The notes beneath the pieces were generated by a model. That model had not been told where the DNA came from and did not search any database. It saw nothing but the letters and a program-made list of their open reading frames with translations. Positions 1 through 11,641 of a stretch of 64,000 nucleotides of DNA are shown here, in pieces. Origin of the DNA: Zanthoxylum bungeanum (lineage: Eukaryota; Streptophyta; Magnoliopsida; Sapindales; Rutaceae). Location: positions 1 to 64,000 of the forward strand of contig SKCR01017970.1 in NCBI GenBank assembly GCA_019454045.1. Reading direction: 5' to 3'. How positions within the stretch are numbered: position 1 is the first letter of the stretch; each line of letters begins with the position of its first letter. Both the position numbers and the translations under genes were made by a program.

Positions 1-239
1 TAGATAGTTTCCTAATATTGAATTTTCTTAAACCTACTTTCGTGTAATTTTATTTACTTGTTTTTAAATTTAAAATCATCACCATTTCAAATCAATCAAT
101 CAACCTGTTAGATACTAGTAATCATTTGACCTCATAAAATTAATAGATTAGGTATTAAGTCCTCGTGGGATCTATACTTTTTATACTACTTGAACAATAC
201 GTGCGCTTGCGTTATACGCGTGTGATTACGTACCGATCA
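1..239 (+). mobile_element. Athila-like LTR, 3' end fragment
   Basis: This closely matches the last 240 bp of the two Athila LTR copies at 42711-42945 and 50511-50753, including the shared block around 108-150 and the GATCA terminus at 235-239. The left part lies outside the window. It ends abruptly inside a Copia family-B LTR that continues at 240, so it is probably the right end of an insertion into that LTR. No target duplication can be tested because the other end is not visible. Confidence 0.8.
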
Positions 240-2036
240 TAAATCCATGGTCGTGGTATAACTTCAGAAATTAGTTCCGAGTGTTATTTAGAGATCGTAA
301 ATTGAAAGTCGACTGTATTATACCGAACATATTTGATGTTCTGATCTATATCCCAGGTATAATACGAATGACCTGTGACGGATGGATTATACGTAGGCTA
401 TGAACTCAGCTTGCATAGTTTAACGAGATTATCCGTGGTCGTCATAATCCATGAGTGGATGGATTATGGACACGAAATCGGATTTCGTGACGGATAAACC
501 TAAACTTAGAGAGTCCCACAATATAAAGTGTACTCGTTGAGCACTTGGGTAACTCGATATGAATAATATTGATTATTCATAATACTTTTTCGGATTAAGT
601 GAGTTAATTCGGATCGTTTAATCGTTAAACAATAACACATGCATTAGGGGATTTTGTCTAATAATTATTGTGTGTTTGTATTTGATAAATAATACGATTA
701 GATACACATTAATTATTTATCAAATGAGATTTTGACACATGCCATAAATATATGTATTTGTTATTTATTGTAAATAAAATACATATATAATAATAATTAC
801 ATTAATTAATTATTTGGATATTTAATTGTTAAATATCTAAATTATTAATTAATAAGACTTTTTTTTCATAAATGTTATGATACATGTCCAATTATTATTG
901 GAGCATTTGGCATGTATTAAATAAGCTTTATATATGTCCAATTTTGATTGGTAAATTATAAAGTGTAATTGCATTAATTTGATTAATTGAAAAATGACAA
1001 TAATACCCCTATTCTTGTCAATTTTCGGCCATATAAAGAGAGAGAGAAAAATTATTTTTGATCATCTTCTTCACCTCTCCACTTTTCCGTGAGTTTCACC
1101 AAAATGGGTTTCAAGTTCATTTGATTAATCCATGAAGATTTGAAGCAAAAATCAAAGAAAAAAGTCTAAGGATTTGGGGATTTAAGGTAAGTCTTCAAAA
1201 CCCTAAGCTTAAAAATTAAATTTCTTATTTCTTGATGACTTAGAAATGTTCTAGGGTTTACTTCAAATCTGAAAAATGGGGCTTTGTGGTTTGGTGGATG
1301 GATTGGAAGATTGTAGGCATGTGTGAAGTAGAAATTGGGTGGAATTATTGTAATTTGCATCCAATTTGTTCAAACTATTGTTGGATAATCTTGTTGCTAT
1401 TCTAGAGTATTGTGACCACCATTATGGCACCTAGAATTGTTCTTGGGTTGTTCATATGTGGTGACTGATTAATTGATTTAGTCTTGAAAGAATTGGATTT
1501 AAGCATGAAAAATAGATAATTTTAGTTTGCTGATCAGATCTATTAAATTTGAAATTTTTGGGATGTATTTGATGTGTTATGAATGTAATGGATGTGTTTT
1601 GGGAGTTGGAACAATTTTCGGAATGTGTTTCCGAGTTGAAATAAGTGAAAACGGCCAAAAACGGCGTTACCGGGTGGATTTAGAGCCAACCGGGTGACGA
1701 CTATCCAAACAGTGAATCCGTCACTGTTTAGGCAGCCCATGAACTGCCCCGACACTATTAGATCTGACCTGGGCAGTTTCCATAAGTTTCGGGTAGTCGG
1801 TTTGGTCAAAAACGTGTTTTAGACCATTTTACGGAAAAAAGATTTTCGTAAAAGTTTCGCGAAGTTTCAACTATGTTTATGTCAATATTTGATATTGAAT
1901 AAATAGGTTAAAGTGAAATATGAATAAATTATTCATATTAGATATTGAATAATTTATTTGATATTTTGAAAAAGTTTTAAAATACGATTTCGCCCGACCC
2001 GCGCTTTCGCTATGCCCATCGCCCAAAACCCCAACA
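240..2036 (+). mobile_element. Copia family-B LTR, 5'-truncated, plus orientation
   Basis: From 240 onward the sequence is a diverged forward-strand version of what the reverse strand shows at 4000-2246 (the E0 3' LTR). Shared blocks include the taaatccatgg start and the paired cacgaaat/atttcgtg segment near 470-490. It ends in CCCCAACA at 2029-2036, the expected LTR terminus of this family (E0 also ends CCCCAACA on its sense strand). The first part of the LTR is missing, replaced by the Athila-like LTR end at 1-239. No open reading frame here is credible. Confidence 0.7.
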
Positions 2037-2245
2037 TGGAACCGAGGCATAATCCACAAATTTTATGCATAATAGAGTCATTTTCTATGATAATCATGCT
2101 TATCTTGAAGTTATTTCATGAATTTTGCAAGTTTGAGGTGAAATTAGAAACTTAGGGTTAGAGTTTTAGTACTATATTTAACCTAAGGATATTTTGGGGG
2201 AATGGAGCATGATGATGAAGGAAATGATTTGTGGAATGTGATATT
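2037..2245. other. Spacer between two inverted family-B LTRs
   Basis: About 210 bp separate two family-B LTRs in opposite orientation. The first bases after the plus-strand LTR (tggaaccgaggc) match the initiator-Met primer-site consensus TGGTATCAGAGC at only 7 of 12 positions. It may be a decayed primer site with a leader stub, or simply the target DNA of E0. No gene is seen. Confidence 0.35.
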
Positions 2246-4628
2246 TGTTGGGGTTTTATAAGGAATTATCGGGGTTAGCGCAGCGGAACGCGGAAAAATG
2301 ATTTTTTCAATTTCAAAATTTTTTCTTGTATTAATTAAATAAATACCAATACTTAAAATCTGAAATTTTAACCCAATAAATCAAATTTCTTATAATTATC
2401 AAATTACCCCAAAGTTTTGCAAATTAATTATTTTGGTCATTAAAATATCAAATACATATTTAATTGATTCCAAATCAATCCCAAAATAATTTATACAATT
2501 TACAACATAAACCAGAAACTTTTCCAAAATTTCGAAATAGCCCAGAATTTTTACAGAATTACGAAATCTGCCCAGTATTTTAATTAATTACAATTTGGCC
2601 CAATTTGTTCAAAACACATCAAGATCAAATTCAATCAATCCCAAATTTGACATACATCAAATATAAATCAAATTATATCATATATATTAAAAGCCCAAAA
2701 TTTGAATGGGTTAAGAACCATAATTTCATAAATTACTCAAATTGAATAATTTACATTAAATTGACAAAATTCAATACTTTAATCATCCAATTACCACACC
2801 AATCAAGTATCACCATCATGAAATTAATCAATAACAATTCTAGGTTAATTATGAATGGCTAATCAACTCTAGAATGAAAACTTTAATTTTCTAATTAATT
2901 TATTAAGCTTAATTACAATAATAAGTAAATAAATTAATCATACATGCATAACATCCTCAAACAAGCTTCCAACAAATTTAATGACAAACTAAAAGAGTAG
3001 ATGCATGATCCTAATAACACAATTGAAGTTAAGAAAAATTGAAATAATTTTCATGTAGAAGAAGTGAAATTACTTACAAAATCCAAATTTTGCTTTGATT
3101 TTCTTTTTCTTTCTTCAACAAAAGCTCTCAACTCTCTTTTGTAATTTTCGTTAAACTTGTCTAACCATGAAAAATGAAACAAAACAATTTTTGTATACAA
3201 AATCCATCATGGCCGATTTTTGCAACAATAAATTAAATAACAATTATTTTAATTTTGTTCAAAATCAATTGGCACACATTTTTGTTAATAAAGTTAACAC
3301 TTTAAGTTTAATAAAGTGATCAAAATGTGTTCCAATGAAACCATGTCATTTCCAACTTTAATAAAGTTAAAATCATTACAAAAGATATTTAATTTATTAA
3401 TTAATTTAATTATTTATTAATTAAATAATAAATATAAATATCTTAAATATATGTATTATATTTACAATAAATATCTCAAATACATATATTAATGATATAT
3501 ATCAAATATCACAATTTGATATTTTATTAATGTGTATTTAATAAAATCAAGTATTAAATACCAATACAAATTAATTCGGAAATGACCGTTAGGTCCCGAT
3601 TGCATGTATTTTTCATTTAACCATTAAACGAGTTATAAATAATCAGTATTATTCATAACAGTTGCCTTAATACTCTACGAGTATATTTCATTAGTGAGAC
3701 TCTCTAGATTCAAGCATATCTGTCACGAAATAAAATTTCGTGTCCATAATTCACCCATCCGTAAATTATGACGAACACAGATAAACTCTCTGAATCATAT
3801 AGGTCGAGATCAATGCATACGTATAATCCCTCCGTCATAGGTATCCGGATTAATCCAGAGATATAGATACAAATGTCAAATCTCTATAGATATAATCACG
3901 TCGACGTTTCTATTAGCAATCTCTCAAAAACACTTAGAACTAATTGCTACAGTGTACCACGAGCCCATGGATTTAACAGATTGCTAATCCATATTTGAAT
4001 ACCTATGCTCTATACACAGAGCTGACAGATGCTATCTTGACACACACAGGATATCCTGAGCATCAGTCCACACCCAACGAACAGACGGAGGTCTGATCTT
4101 AATAGATCGGTGACGTGACTACCATTTAAGTGTGGAGGATAACTCAGATATCCACAGTGGTATCTCAAGTCAATAATCACTATGCACACTCAACTCGAGA
4201 AGATTCTTATTGACGTTGGTGTACCATCCATTAAGAATCTTCAGTGAGTCATTTAGTGTTTATCCGCTATAAATACCTATACGTCTATACGAGTCTCCAA
4301 GACTCATGGTTCATTGAGAAACCATCGGAATCCAAGATTCCAATATACGACATGTACCAGTCTCAACGGGTTTACTTTACTGACCAATTAGTGTAAACCT
4401 TGACCGGGAACTATCTAAGAATGACAATGTCATGATACAACTTAATGTCAGTTGCAACGCTTTTGCAACAGTATCATAACTAATCATTGTAAGGCCAGTT
4501 ACGTCTTTACCATATTAAAGTAGAAGTTATATAAAATAAACTGTTCATTTTATTCATAATAAAATATTACATAAATTTTTACAACGAAATACATAATAAA
4601 ATTGGCGCTCAGAGCACCAACCCTAACA
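2246..4628 (-). mobile_element. E0 Copia element (family B), 3' LTR
   Basis: On the sense (minus) strand this 2383-bp LTR starts TGTTAGGG at 4628 and ends CCCCAACA at 2246, giving near-matching terminal inverted repeats. It follows directly on a polypurine tract and the end of a Copia pol gene, so it is a 3' LTR. The remaining pieces of E0 are 4629-4770, 13658-14454 and 30743-30848. The 5' half of E0 is not found in the window. A related LTR end in the same orientation is at 61627-61899. Confidence 0.85.
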
Positions 4629-4643
4629 AAATCTCCCACTTGC
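4629..4643 (-). promoter_or_regulatory. E0 polypurine tract
   Basis: The sense strand reads gcaagtgggagattt directly next to the LTR start TGTTAGGG. A purine-rich tract at this position primes plus-strand DNA synthesis in LTR retrotransposons. The same aagtgggagat core precedes the family A LTRs at 6722 (minus) and 28854 (plus). Confidence 0.8.
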
Positions 4644-4644
4644 T

Positions 4645-4775
4645 CTAGTGCCAATATCGATTGTATCTAATCCTCATCGACTCAACATATTTATCAAACA
4701 ATTTTGGAGGTATGGCCTTCGTAAGTGGGTTTGCTACATTATTTTCACTCGGTACCTTGAACATGATAATGTCTC
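4645..4775 (-). pseudogene. E0 RNase H C-terminus
   Basis: On the minus strand this encodes the end of a Copia RNase H, with readable pieces such as FKVPSENNVANPLTKA and a stop at 4645-4647 just before the polypurine tract. The frame continues across E1 into 13658 and onward: removing E1 and one GTCTC copy joins IREIMSQGDI to IMFKVPSENN. That marks E1 as an insertion into this gene. GTCTC at 4771-4775 is the left target duplication. Confidence 0.85.
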
Positions 4776-6721
4776 TGTTGGGTTTCTACGGTCTAACCGG
4801 GATCGTTTTAAGCAATGAAACAACATGAGAATACAACAAGGAAGTTGCAGAAAACTTACATTGAGCGGTTGAGCGATGCGACGAAGAACAAAACTTTTAT
4901 GCCCTCCTTGGAAGCTCACGGCAGTGAGCAGTTTTGGCTCCCCAAATTTTCGGTCATGGTGTTCCTTAAAGCTCCAAGCTTGGTTTGGTGATTCCATGCC
5001 CACGGGTAGGTTTCCCTATCACCTTCGCAAGACTCTAAAGTGTGCTAGCACTCGGTAATTTTTTCCGAAAAAATCACCTTGGTCTTTCTTCAACTCTCGG
5101 CAAAACCAGTGAAGAGGAAGAAGAAATTGGCCTATGGCCGTGAGAGAGAGAGAGAAGAATATAGAGAGTGTTTTATGTGATAAGTGATGGTGGTTGGAAA
5201 AAAAATGTGTATCTAATACACAAAAAATGAATTCAAAATCCATTAACCAAAATTTTGGCTTTCCAAAAGTCAAAACAATCAAGCCAACCAACAACTCCAT
5301 CAACTTCCATCACTATTCACACAATCAAGTGACAAGTTGTCACATCAATCAAAGTGACAAGTGATTTGACGATTGATGTGACTTGTGTCCCGCACTTAAT
5401 TCGCAATGCGAGTGCGTCCGCAAACACTCCCGGGCTCGAGTTCGTTAATTCCAAATTAACAAATTTTCCGTTGCGACGTAATTAAATAATTATGCCTAGC
5501 AAAATCACTTTTCACCTCGCTCACGAATTAATTCTAAATTAACTCGTTCGCCCGAATTAAAATCTAATTTCAATTCCGCGTCGAAATCCAATTTTGTATA
5601 ATATATCGAATATATTATTTTATCGATTAATTCCAGATTAATTTTCTCTCTCATCTAATTAATCCCAGATTAATAAAGTGCGAGTCATACGTCATCGGTG
5701 AATCTTCAGGAAGCGACCCATGAGATCCCCCGATATGTTGGCAGTAAATCCGGTCGTCGGACTATCCGAACACGTACGTACCTAGTACTACGTTTGTATC
5801 GATTTACAAGACAAGGTTGGCTTCTAGCAAAGCGTCATGCCTACCCAATTCTCCAGAAATATCCTTGCAGGAATATGTGATCTATATCAGGCGTAGTATA
5901 TGTAGTATTGCGTATTTCGATCCAGCATCGGATGTCACATGCTAGGCCTGGGGCTGGAATTGTGTATGCCCCGTACGAAGCATATATCGTATCTCTGGTA
6001 ACTAGTCTCTATAATCGGGTAAACATGACCTAGTCATTTTATCCCGATGACTGCAGTACATAAGAGAACCAGTTCCGTATCCTACGTGATCATCATCTCC
6101 ACTATGACTGGAGTGATACTTCCATCTCGACATCACACCCAATACACTACGATTCTCAATATACCCAGAAGAGGTGTACACAGAACCGGTTAAAGCCCTG
6201 GACGACCAAAACCAAAGTATATTGATTGTCGCAAGTATTAGCGGTGCAAGTCTCAGGTTAAGACCAAATACGCCTACCCTGATTTGGACTTCCATAGACA
6301 CATAGTCATAATACCAATGGAATTCTGAGGGGTCTATCCAGAGCGAAGCTATTTTCTGTACCATCGGTAAAACACAACCTCCTAGTACACTTGCATGAGT
6401 ATCATATACCCAAATATATGAGAACTATGCCATTATGCCCTCACAACGCGCACAAGTGTAATACTAGTCTTTTCCGTATTATCGATGTCCAATCTCGATA
6501 ATACTCTGACTAGGTATATTTAATGATTAAACCTTCATGGATTGATACTGTCTCATATCATCTCAATCCAGGAACTAATCATAAGGACCTTTCATCATTT
6601 ATACATCTTGGTGATCTAATCACAAATGATAAAAAAACAATTCCCTTGTCACATAGTTAATTTGTACAACAACACCATGATCTGTACAAATAGTGACGAT
6701 ATGGGTCATAACTGTCCAACA
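4776..6721 (-). repeat. E1 3' LTR
   Basis: This 1946-bp LTR starts at 6721 on the sense strand (TGTTGGACAGTTATGACCC) and ends at 4776 (...CCCAACA). It is 65 bp shorter than the partner at 11642-13652. The missing block lies between two similar stem-loops (partner positions about 12500-12570). Confidence 0.92.
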
Positions 6722-9700
6722 ATCTCCCACTTGGCCTATAGCCAGTCACTCGAGTGTCCTACACCCGCACTATGTACGGTTCGCTCAAATTACTGAGAAA
6801 AGACTTTCGTCAGCGGATTTGCATGATTATCATCTGATGCGTTTTATACGATCATCACATAGCCACGATGTATGATCCGAACGAATCAGATGAATAGTCG
6901 AAGTATATATCTGGATCGTTGATGAGACCATTAATTCTTTAGCCTGTGCTGTAGCCTAGCTCAGCTGCTAACATAACTATATCTAATCTAATTAGATTTA
7001 TTATCAATCCAGAAGGCTTCTATTGCTGCCTCAGCTGCAGCAATATTCCGATTTTTTTGTTTATTCGGTAACAGTATCTTGCTCGGAAGATTTCCAGCTC
7101 ACTGTTCCGTTATTCAAACTTTATAGTACTGTTGTTATGACTTATAGTCGTTATCGGTTAGGAAACTTGCAGCAGTGAACCCAGTCACTTCAAGTTCTCC
7201 ATCTCCATAGTATAAGACATCATCCTTAGATCCTCTAAGATACTAATGGATGTTCTTAAGATCAATCCAGTGACTATCACTTGGATTGGCCCGATTGTGA
7301 CTCCATATGCTCAAAGTGTATGAGACACCAGGTCGTGTACATCTATTTCAATATACGAGTTCTCGGAGAGTATAAACAACATTAAATCTATCCCAGTAGA
7401 TCTTTATTCCTAGAATAAATGTTGTCTCTCCAAAGAATTCTACGACGAATTTTCATGAAAGCCAAGCTTTCACAGATTATATTTATGGGAATATCATTTC
7501 CAAGAAATGACATGTCATCATTACTTAGGACATTCACTGTCAGTGCGCTCCCACTAACCTCCTTATATATACCAGAATCATTTTCGTTTTGAATTAAATC
7601 ATACACTATTATGATTAAATCAAAATGATAATTCCAAGAACTCTATGATTGCTTCAATCCATCCATGGATCGTATAACCTGCAAACCTTGTTTGCTAGTT
7701 TTGGTACGACAAAACCGTTAGGATGTTGTAAACATCCTCCAAAAGGTTTCCGTTAAGGAAATCAGTTTTTGCATTCACAGCTGCCATATTTCATGAATGA
7801 AACATGCAGCATCAGCAAACAATATCCAAATGGATTTAACAATGGCAACAGGTAAAAGGTTTCGTCGTAATCGACACAATGTTGATAACGATACCTTTTC
7901 GCTACAAGCCTAGCTTAGTACGTTGGTATGTTGCCTTCCATGTCTGTCTTCCTTGAAGACTAATATAGTACCAATAGGCACAATGCCTTGCGGTACAACA
8001 ACTAGTATCCAAACTTGGTTGTTCTACATGGAATCCATGTCGGACATCATGACACTTTGCAATAATATGGAGTCGATACCTTGTATCACTTCCTCATACG
8101 TAGTCATTTCGTATTCCTTAATAAGATTGACATCTTTATGAGGTGAGATCAGAAACCCATACCCCCAGGTTGTTTTCTGACTCTCTCCAACTTACTCGGT
8201 TCTTGTGTATTCGAAGGTTATTGGTATAGTTTCATCCTTGATGAACTATTTGTGTTCCATTAGGAATCGGTGCCTGGAACAATATTACTCTGATTTTCAT
8301 CGAGTTTTACTTTCCTCCATCTTACCACTGCATATAGGTATTCCTCTCAGGAAAATCACATGGTGAGCAACAATAAAATTGTTCTCATGTGAGTTGTATA
8401 AGTACTATACTTTGGTTTCCCTAGGATAACCCACAACTTAGGCACTTATCTGATTTGGGTTCTAGTTTGGTATCATCCAAACATATGCCCAGCATACCCA
8501 AATCTTCAGGAATGAGAAAACCCAGTTTCTTTCCTGTTCATATCTAAATTGAAGTCTGTCAAACAGATTTTTATGGAACCTTATTCTAAATAAGTTATGC
8601 ACTGTTAATAAGTATCCGTTGAAGAAAGTGGTAGCTCAGAGCGACTCATGATTAACCTTATCATGTCCAATAAAATTCGGTTTCTCTGTTCGGACACACC
8701 GTCAAATTGACGTGTTACGGGAGGAGTCCTCATTGAACGAATACTATACTCTTTCAAGTATATAAGAAACTTATTGCTTAAGCATTTTCATCATGGTCTA
8801 ACCGTGACGATATAATACTTTAGCCGATCTGTTTGTCTACTTCGTGTCGAATCTGTAGAAGTTTCTGATTTGTGTTTCAGAAGAAACACATAACCACAAC
8901 GCGATGCCACATCCGTAAAGGTCATGAAATATTTATTTCCACCTCTAGCCTAGCTAGACATGGGCCCACTTGCTTCACTATAAACTAGGGCTAATAGATC
9001 GGTGGCACTAACACTTTTACCAAGTAAAGAGTGTTTTATGAACTTTGCCCAATAAACTAGATTCGTAGACATTATTTGAATGCAATCAAATTTGTCCTAG
9101 TACCCACTCTTCGAAAGTGTGGATATACGAGTCTTTTTCAATTGTGTCCCAGACAACAATGCCACATTTAAGTTTTATCTGATCAAATCAGTTTAAGCTA
9201 TTTGTTTGTCATGTTATACGTTTAAGATTCATTTATATTCAAAATATAAATATTGTTATTCACATCTAATGTGTTTATCTCAATATCATCTTTATAAAAT
9301 AAAACACTTTAGTGTTTTAGAATATAAAGGTATACCAGCAACGGGTTAAACCCTGATACAGAGATAATGTTTCTAGTCAAACTAGTTACATTTTAACAGT
9401 TTCCTAATTTAAGTACACACCCGAAGGGTAGTTCATAAACTTAGGTTTCTACGGTCAAAACAGTGACTGTCGTCCCGTTTTCGATTCGTAGATTAATCTA
9501 ATCTGAAGTCAGTATCCTGCTAATCAGCAGATTCTGCATACCAGTACATATTTATGTACCATATTTAGTTTCTAACATCCAATTTTAATACTAGTAGTGA
9601 ACACATTTATGACAAACATATTTGAAGTTGGAGCCTTGCTCGTCTTCAATTCCTTCATGTCTGCTTTGTCCAAACGGCAGTCACGCTTCCGCGATCCTGT

Positions 9701-10258
9701 TTGCCACAATTTAGGCAGATATTCAGGTATATGTCATTTATCTTCCCAGGAGATTATAATGATTTTTCCTTTTGCCCTTTTCACACTCCAGAAGTCTTTG
9801 GCCAAGCCTTGGCCTTCTAGAATATCGAAGTAAGATGCGTCTTGCGCTTCTTACCTTATTGCAAACTTTGGCTTTGTCTCATTGAGAATAGCCATTAACT
9901 CTCCAAGAGTTTACTATTGCAATTTAGTCTTCTAAGATCTGAGAATAGATCTATGAAGATCCTTCAATTTCATTATCAAACTATAAGGATCTAATCCTTA
10001 GTTCTGATTAAGAAATTAAAGAGTCTATTAGGCAAGCATAATGGATTAAGCACTAAAGTTATCATCACATGAATCTTCCAAAGATCATGTTCCACTATTT
10101 TCTTAACTCCAGGCTTAGGCCTAAGATGTTATTTTATGAAATAAAGTAACTTCTTAGTTTTCAGGACTATCCTGAAGTTTAATTCCCAATTTGAAAATTA
10201 AAGTCGTTTAAATACATTTTCATCCAGGACTATGTTTTAAACACTAATCTTTCAATTT
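6722..10258 (-). pseudogene. E1 decayed Copia gag-pol
   Basis: Collinear with the E3 polyprotein but full of stops and indels. It starts at 6722 with the polypurine tract (complement of atctcccacttggcc). RNase H remnants lie at about 6740-7400. RT remnants lie at about 7400-8150, where the stretch before GNDIP is still readable (7388-7606) but the YVDD box is destroyed. Integrase remnants cover about 8150-9300, and a damaged zinc knuckle lies near 9640-9760. The position matching the E3 gag start codon reads ATA instead of ATG. It cannot make a functional polyprotein. Confidence 0.8.
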
Positions 10259-10269
10259 ATCTTGATTCT

Positions 10270-10462
10270 AATAGTCCAACTATTTAATCAACGATTTTAT
10301 GTACTATTTATTATAATGATTACTATAGTCCAACTATATAATCAACTATAATTTAATTGATTAATTCAAATATATTGATTACTATAATCCAATTATAAAT
10401 GAAATAGTTTGAATACAGTCCAACTGTTTTAAAACAACGATTAATTATTAGTCCAACTAATA
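10270..10462 (-). other. E1 leader array of five triloop stem-loops
   Basis: Five perfect hairpins share the form N(n)AGT-CCA-ACTN(n) on the plus strand: 10270-10284 (AATAGT/ACTATT), 10324-10338 (TATAGT/ACTATA), 10383-10397 (TATAAT/ATTATA), 10415-10427 (ACAGT/ACTGT) and 10446-10462 (TATTAGT/ACTAATA). The loop is always CCA (TGG in the transcript) while the stems differ and remain paired. The array ends about 12 bases before the gag start position. The same arrangement occurs in E2 and E3. Confidence 0.8.
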
Positions 10463-11627
10463 TATTAATTTATTTGACGAAATATTTGAAATGAGCGCGT
10501 ATGGCAAGTAACTAAACGAATATTGCAAATTTAATATTTGCCTCCCATTATTTTTCGGAGGTAATAGGCTGGACAGGAAGGTCCAATTAATAAATTCTAA
10601 ATTTATTACAACAATTTCCAAAATTTGCGCGAGTCAAACTCATTTTGCGAATAAGTACTCAAAGTACGAATTCTTGAATTAAATTAAACTACAACATTAA
10701 ATCCAATTTAATTTGCATTTAATACTAATTCATTTATTTAATTCCAAATTAAATATTACACTTTATTAACGAACCTTTACGACTTAGATTCCAAATCTAA
10801 TCGTTACGGGTCTCAAAGCCCGATTAACATCCAATGTTAATTTAATTAAAGTCCAATGGGCTTTTAATTAATTTCATAAGGCATGAACTTTTGGTCAATT
10901 TGGGTCAAAACCAAATACCAAAACCCTTTTAAGGAATAACCCTTATTTGGCAAGAAATCAATTTAGGCCCATTAGGCCCAATTAAATATTAAAGGTCCAT
11001 TAGTCATAATTGGTCTTTATGGATATGGTTTTGGGCCCAATTTGATCCAAACAATTTGCCTAAACCAATCTTGGTACAACCAAGCCCAATTAGCCTAATT
11101 AAAACTTTACAAGCCCAATTCCAAATTTGGCCCAACATAATTAAATTCCAAAAATCCAATTTCACAATTTAATTACTCAAAGTGTAATGCCATAATTAAT
11201 CACCCAAATTAACATTTCTAAAACATCAATTTACACAATTAATTATGCTCATTATCTTCAAAACATGTCCAACACATTTTAATCAAAAATCAAACCCAAT
11301 TCATGCTTCAATAGTCTCGGCATTTAGGGTATTTTTATGTCCAATTTTAAATCCAATCCAATTGAATCTTAAATCAACATTACCCAATTGTTTCAAGTCA
11401 TCGAATGATCAAACAAACAAAATACCAAGACATTTAGGGTTCATGTACCTCTCAGCCAAGGCAACTTTTTGGGCAAAAAATGATCCAATCAAATTTTTCA
11501 TGAAATTGATCCAATCAAACTTCAATTAAACATCATTTAAGCATACCCAATCAAGTAATTTTATCAAATCATGCTCAAATACAATTTACCCAATTATAAC
11601 CCTAAGTTCAAGTTTCATGCTCAACCA
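10463..11627 (-). other. E1 untranslated leader
   Basis: Low-complexity, AT-rich DNA between the primer site and the hairpin array, with many caattt and cccaatt-type words. It matches the E2 leader (20570-21470) well but lacks the roughly 800-bp block that E2 carries at 19759-20566. No credible coding sequence is present. Confidence 0.7.
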
Positions 11628-11640
11628 CGCTCTGATACCA
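11628..11640 (-). promoter_or_regulatory. E1 primer-binding site (initiator tRNA-Met type)
   Basis: The minus strand reads TGGTATCAGAGCG one base after the LTR terminus CCCAACA. TGGTATCAGAGC is the standard initiator-Met primer site of plant Copia elements. Confidence 0.93.
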
Positions 11641-11641
11641 T

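Noticed and set aside
4876..5058. Open frames repeated at 4876-5058 and 11682-11924
   Set aside because: They lie in the two E1 LTR copies and are chance frames duplicated with the LTR.
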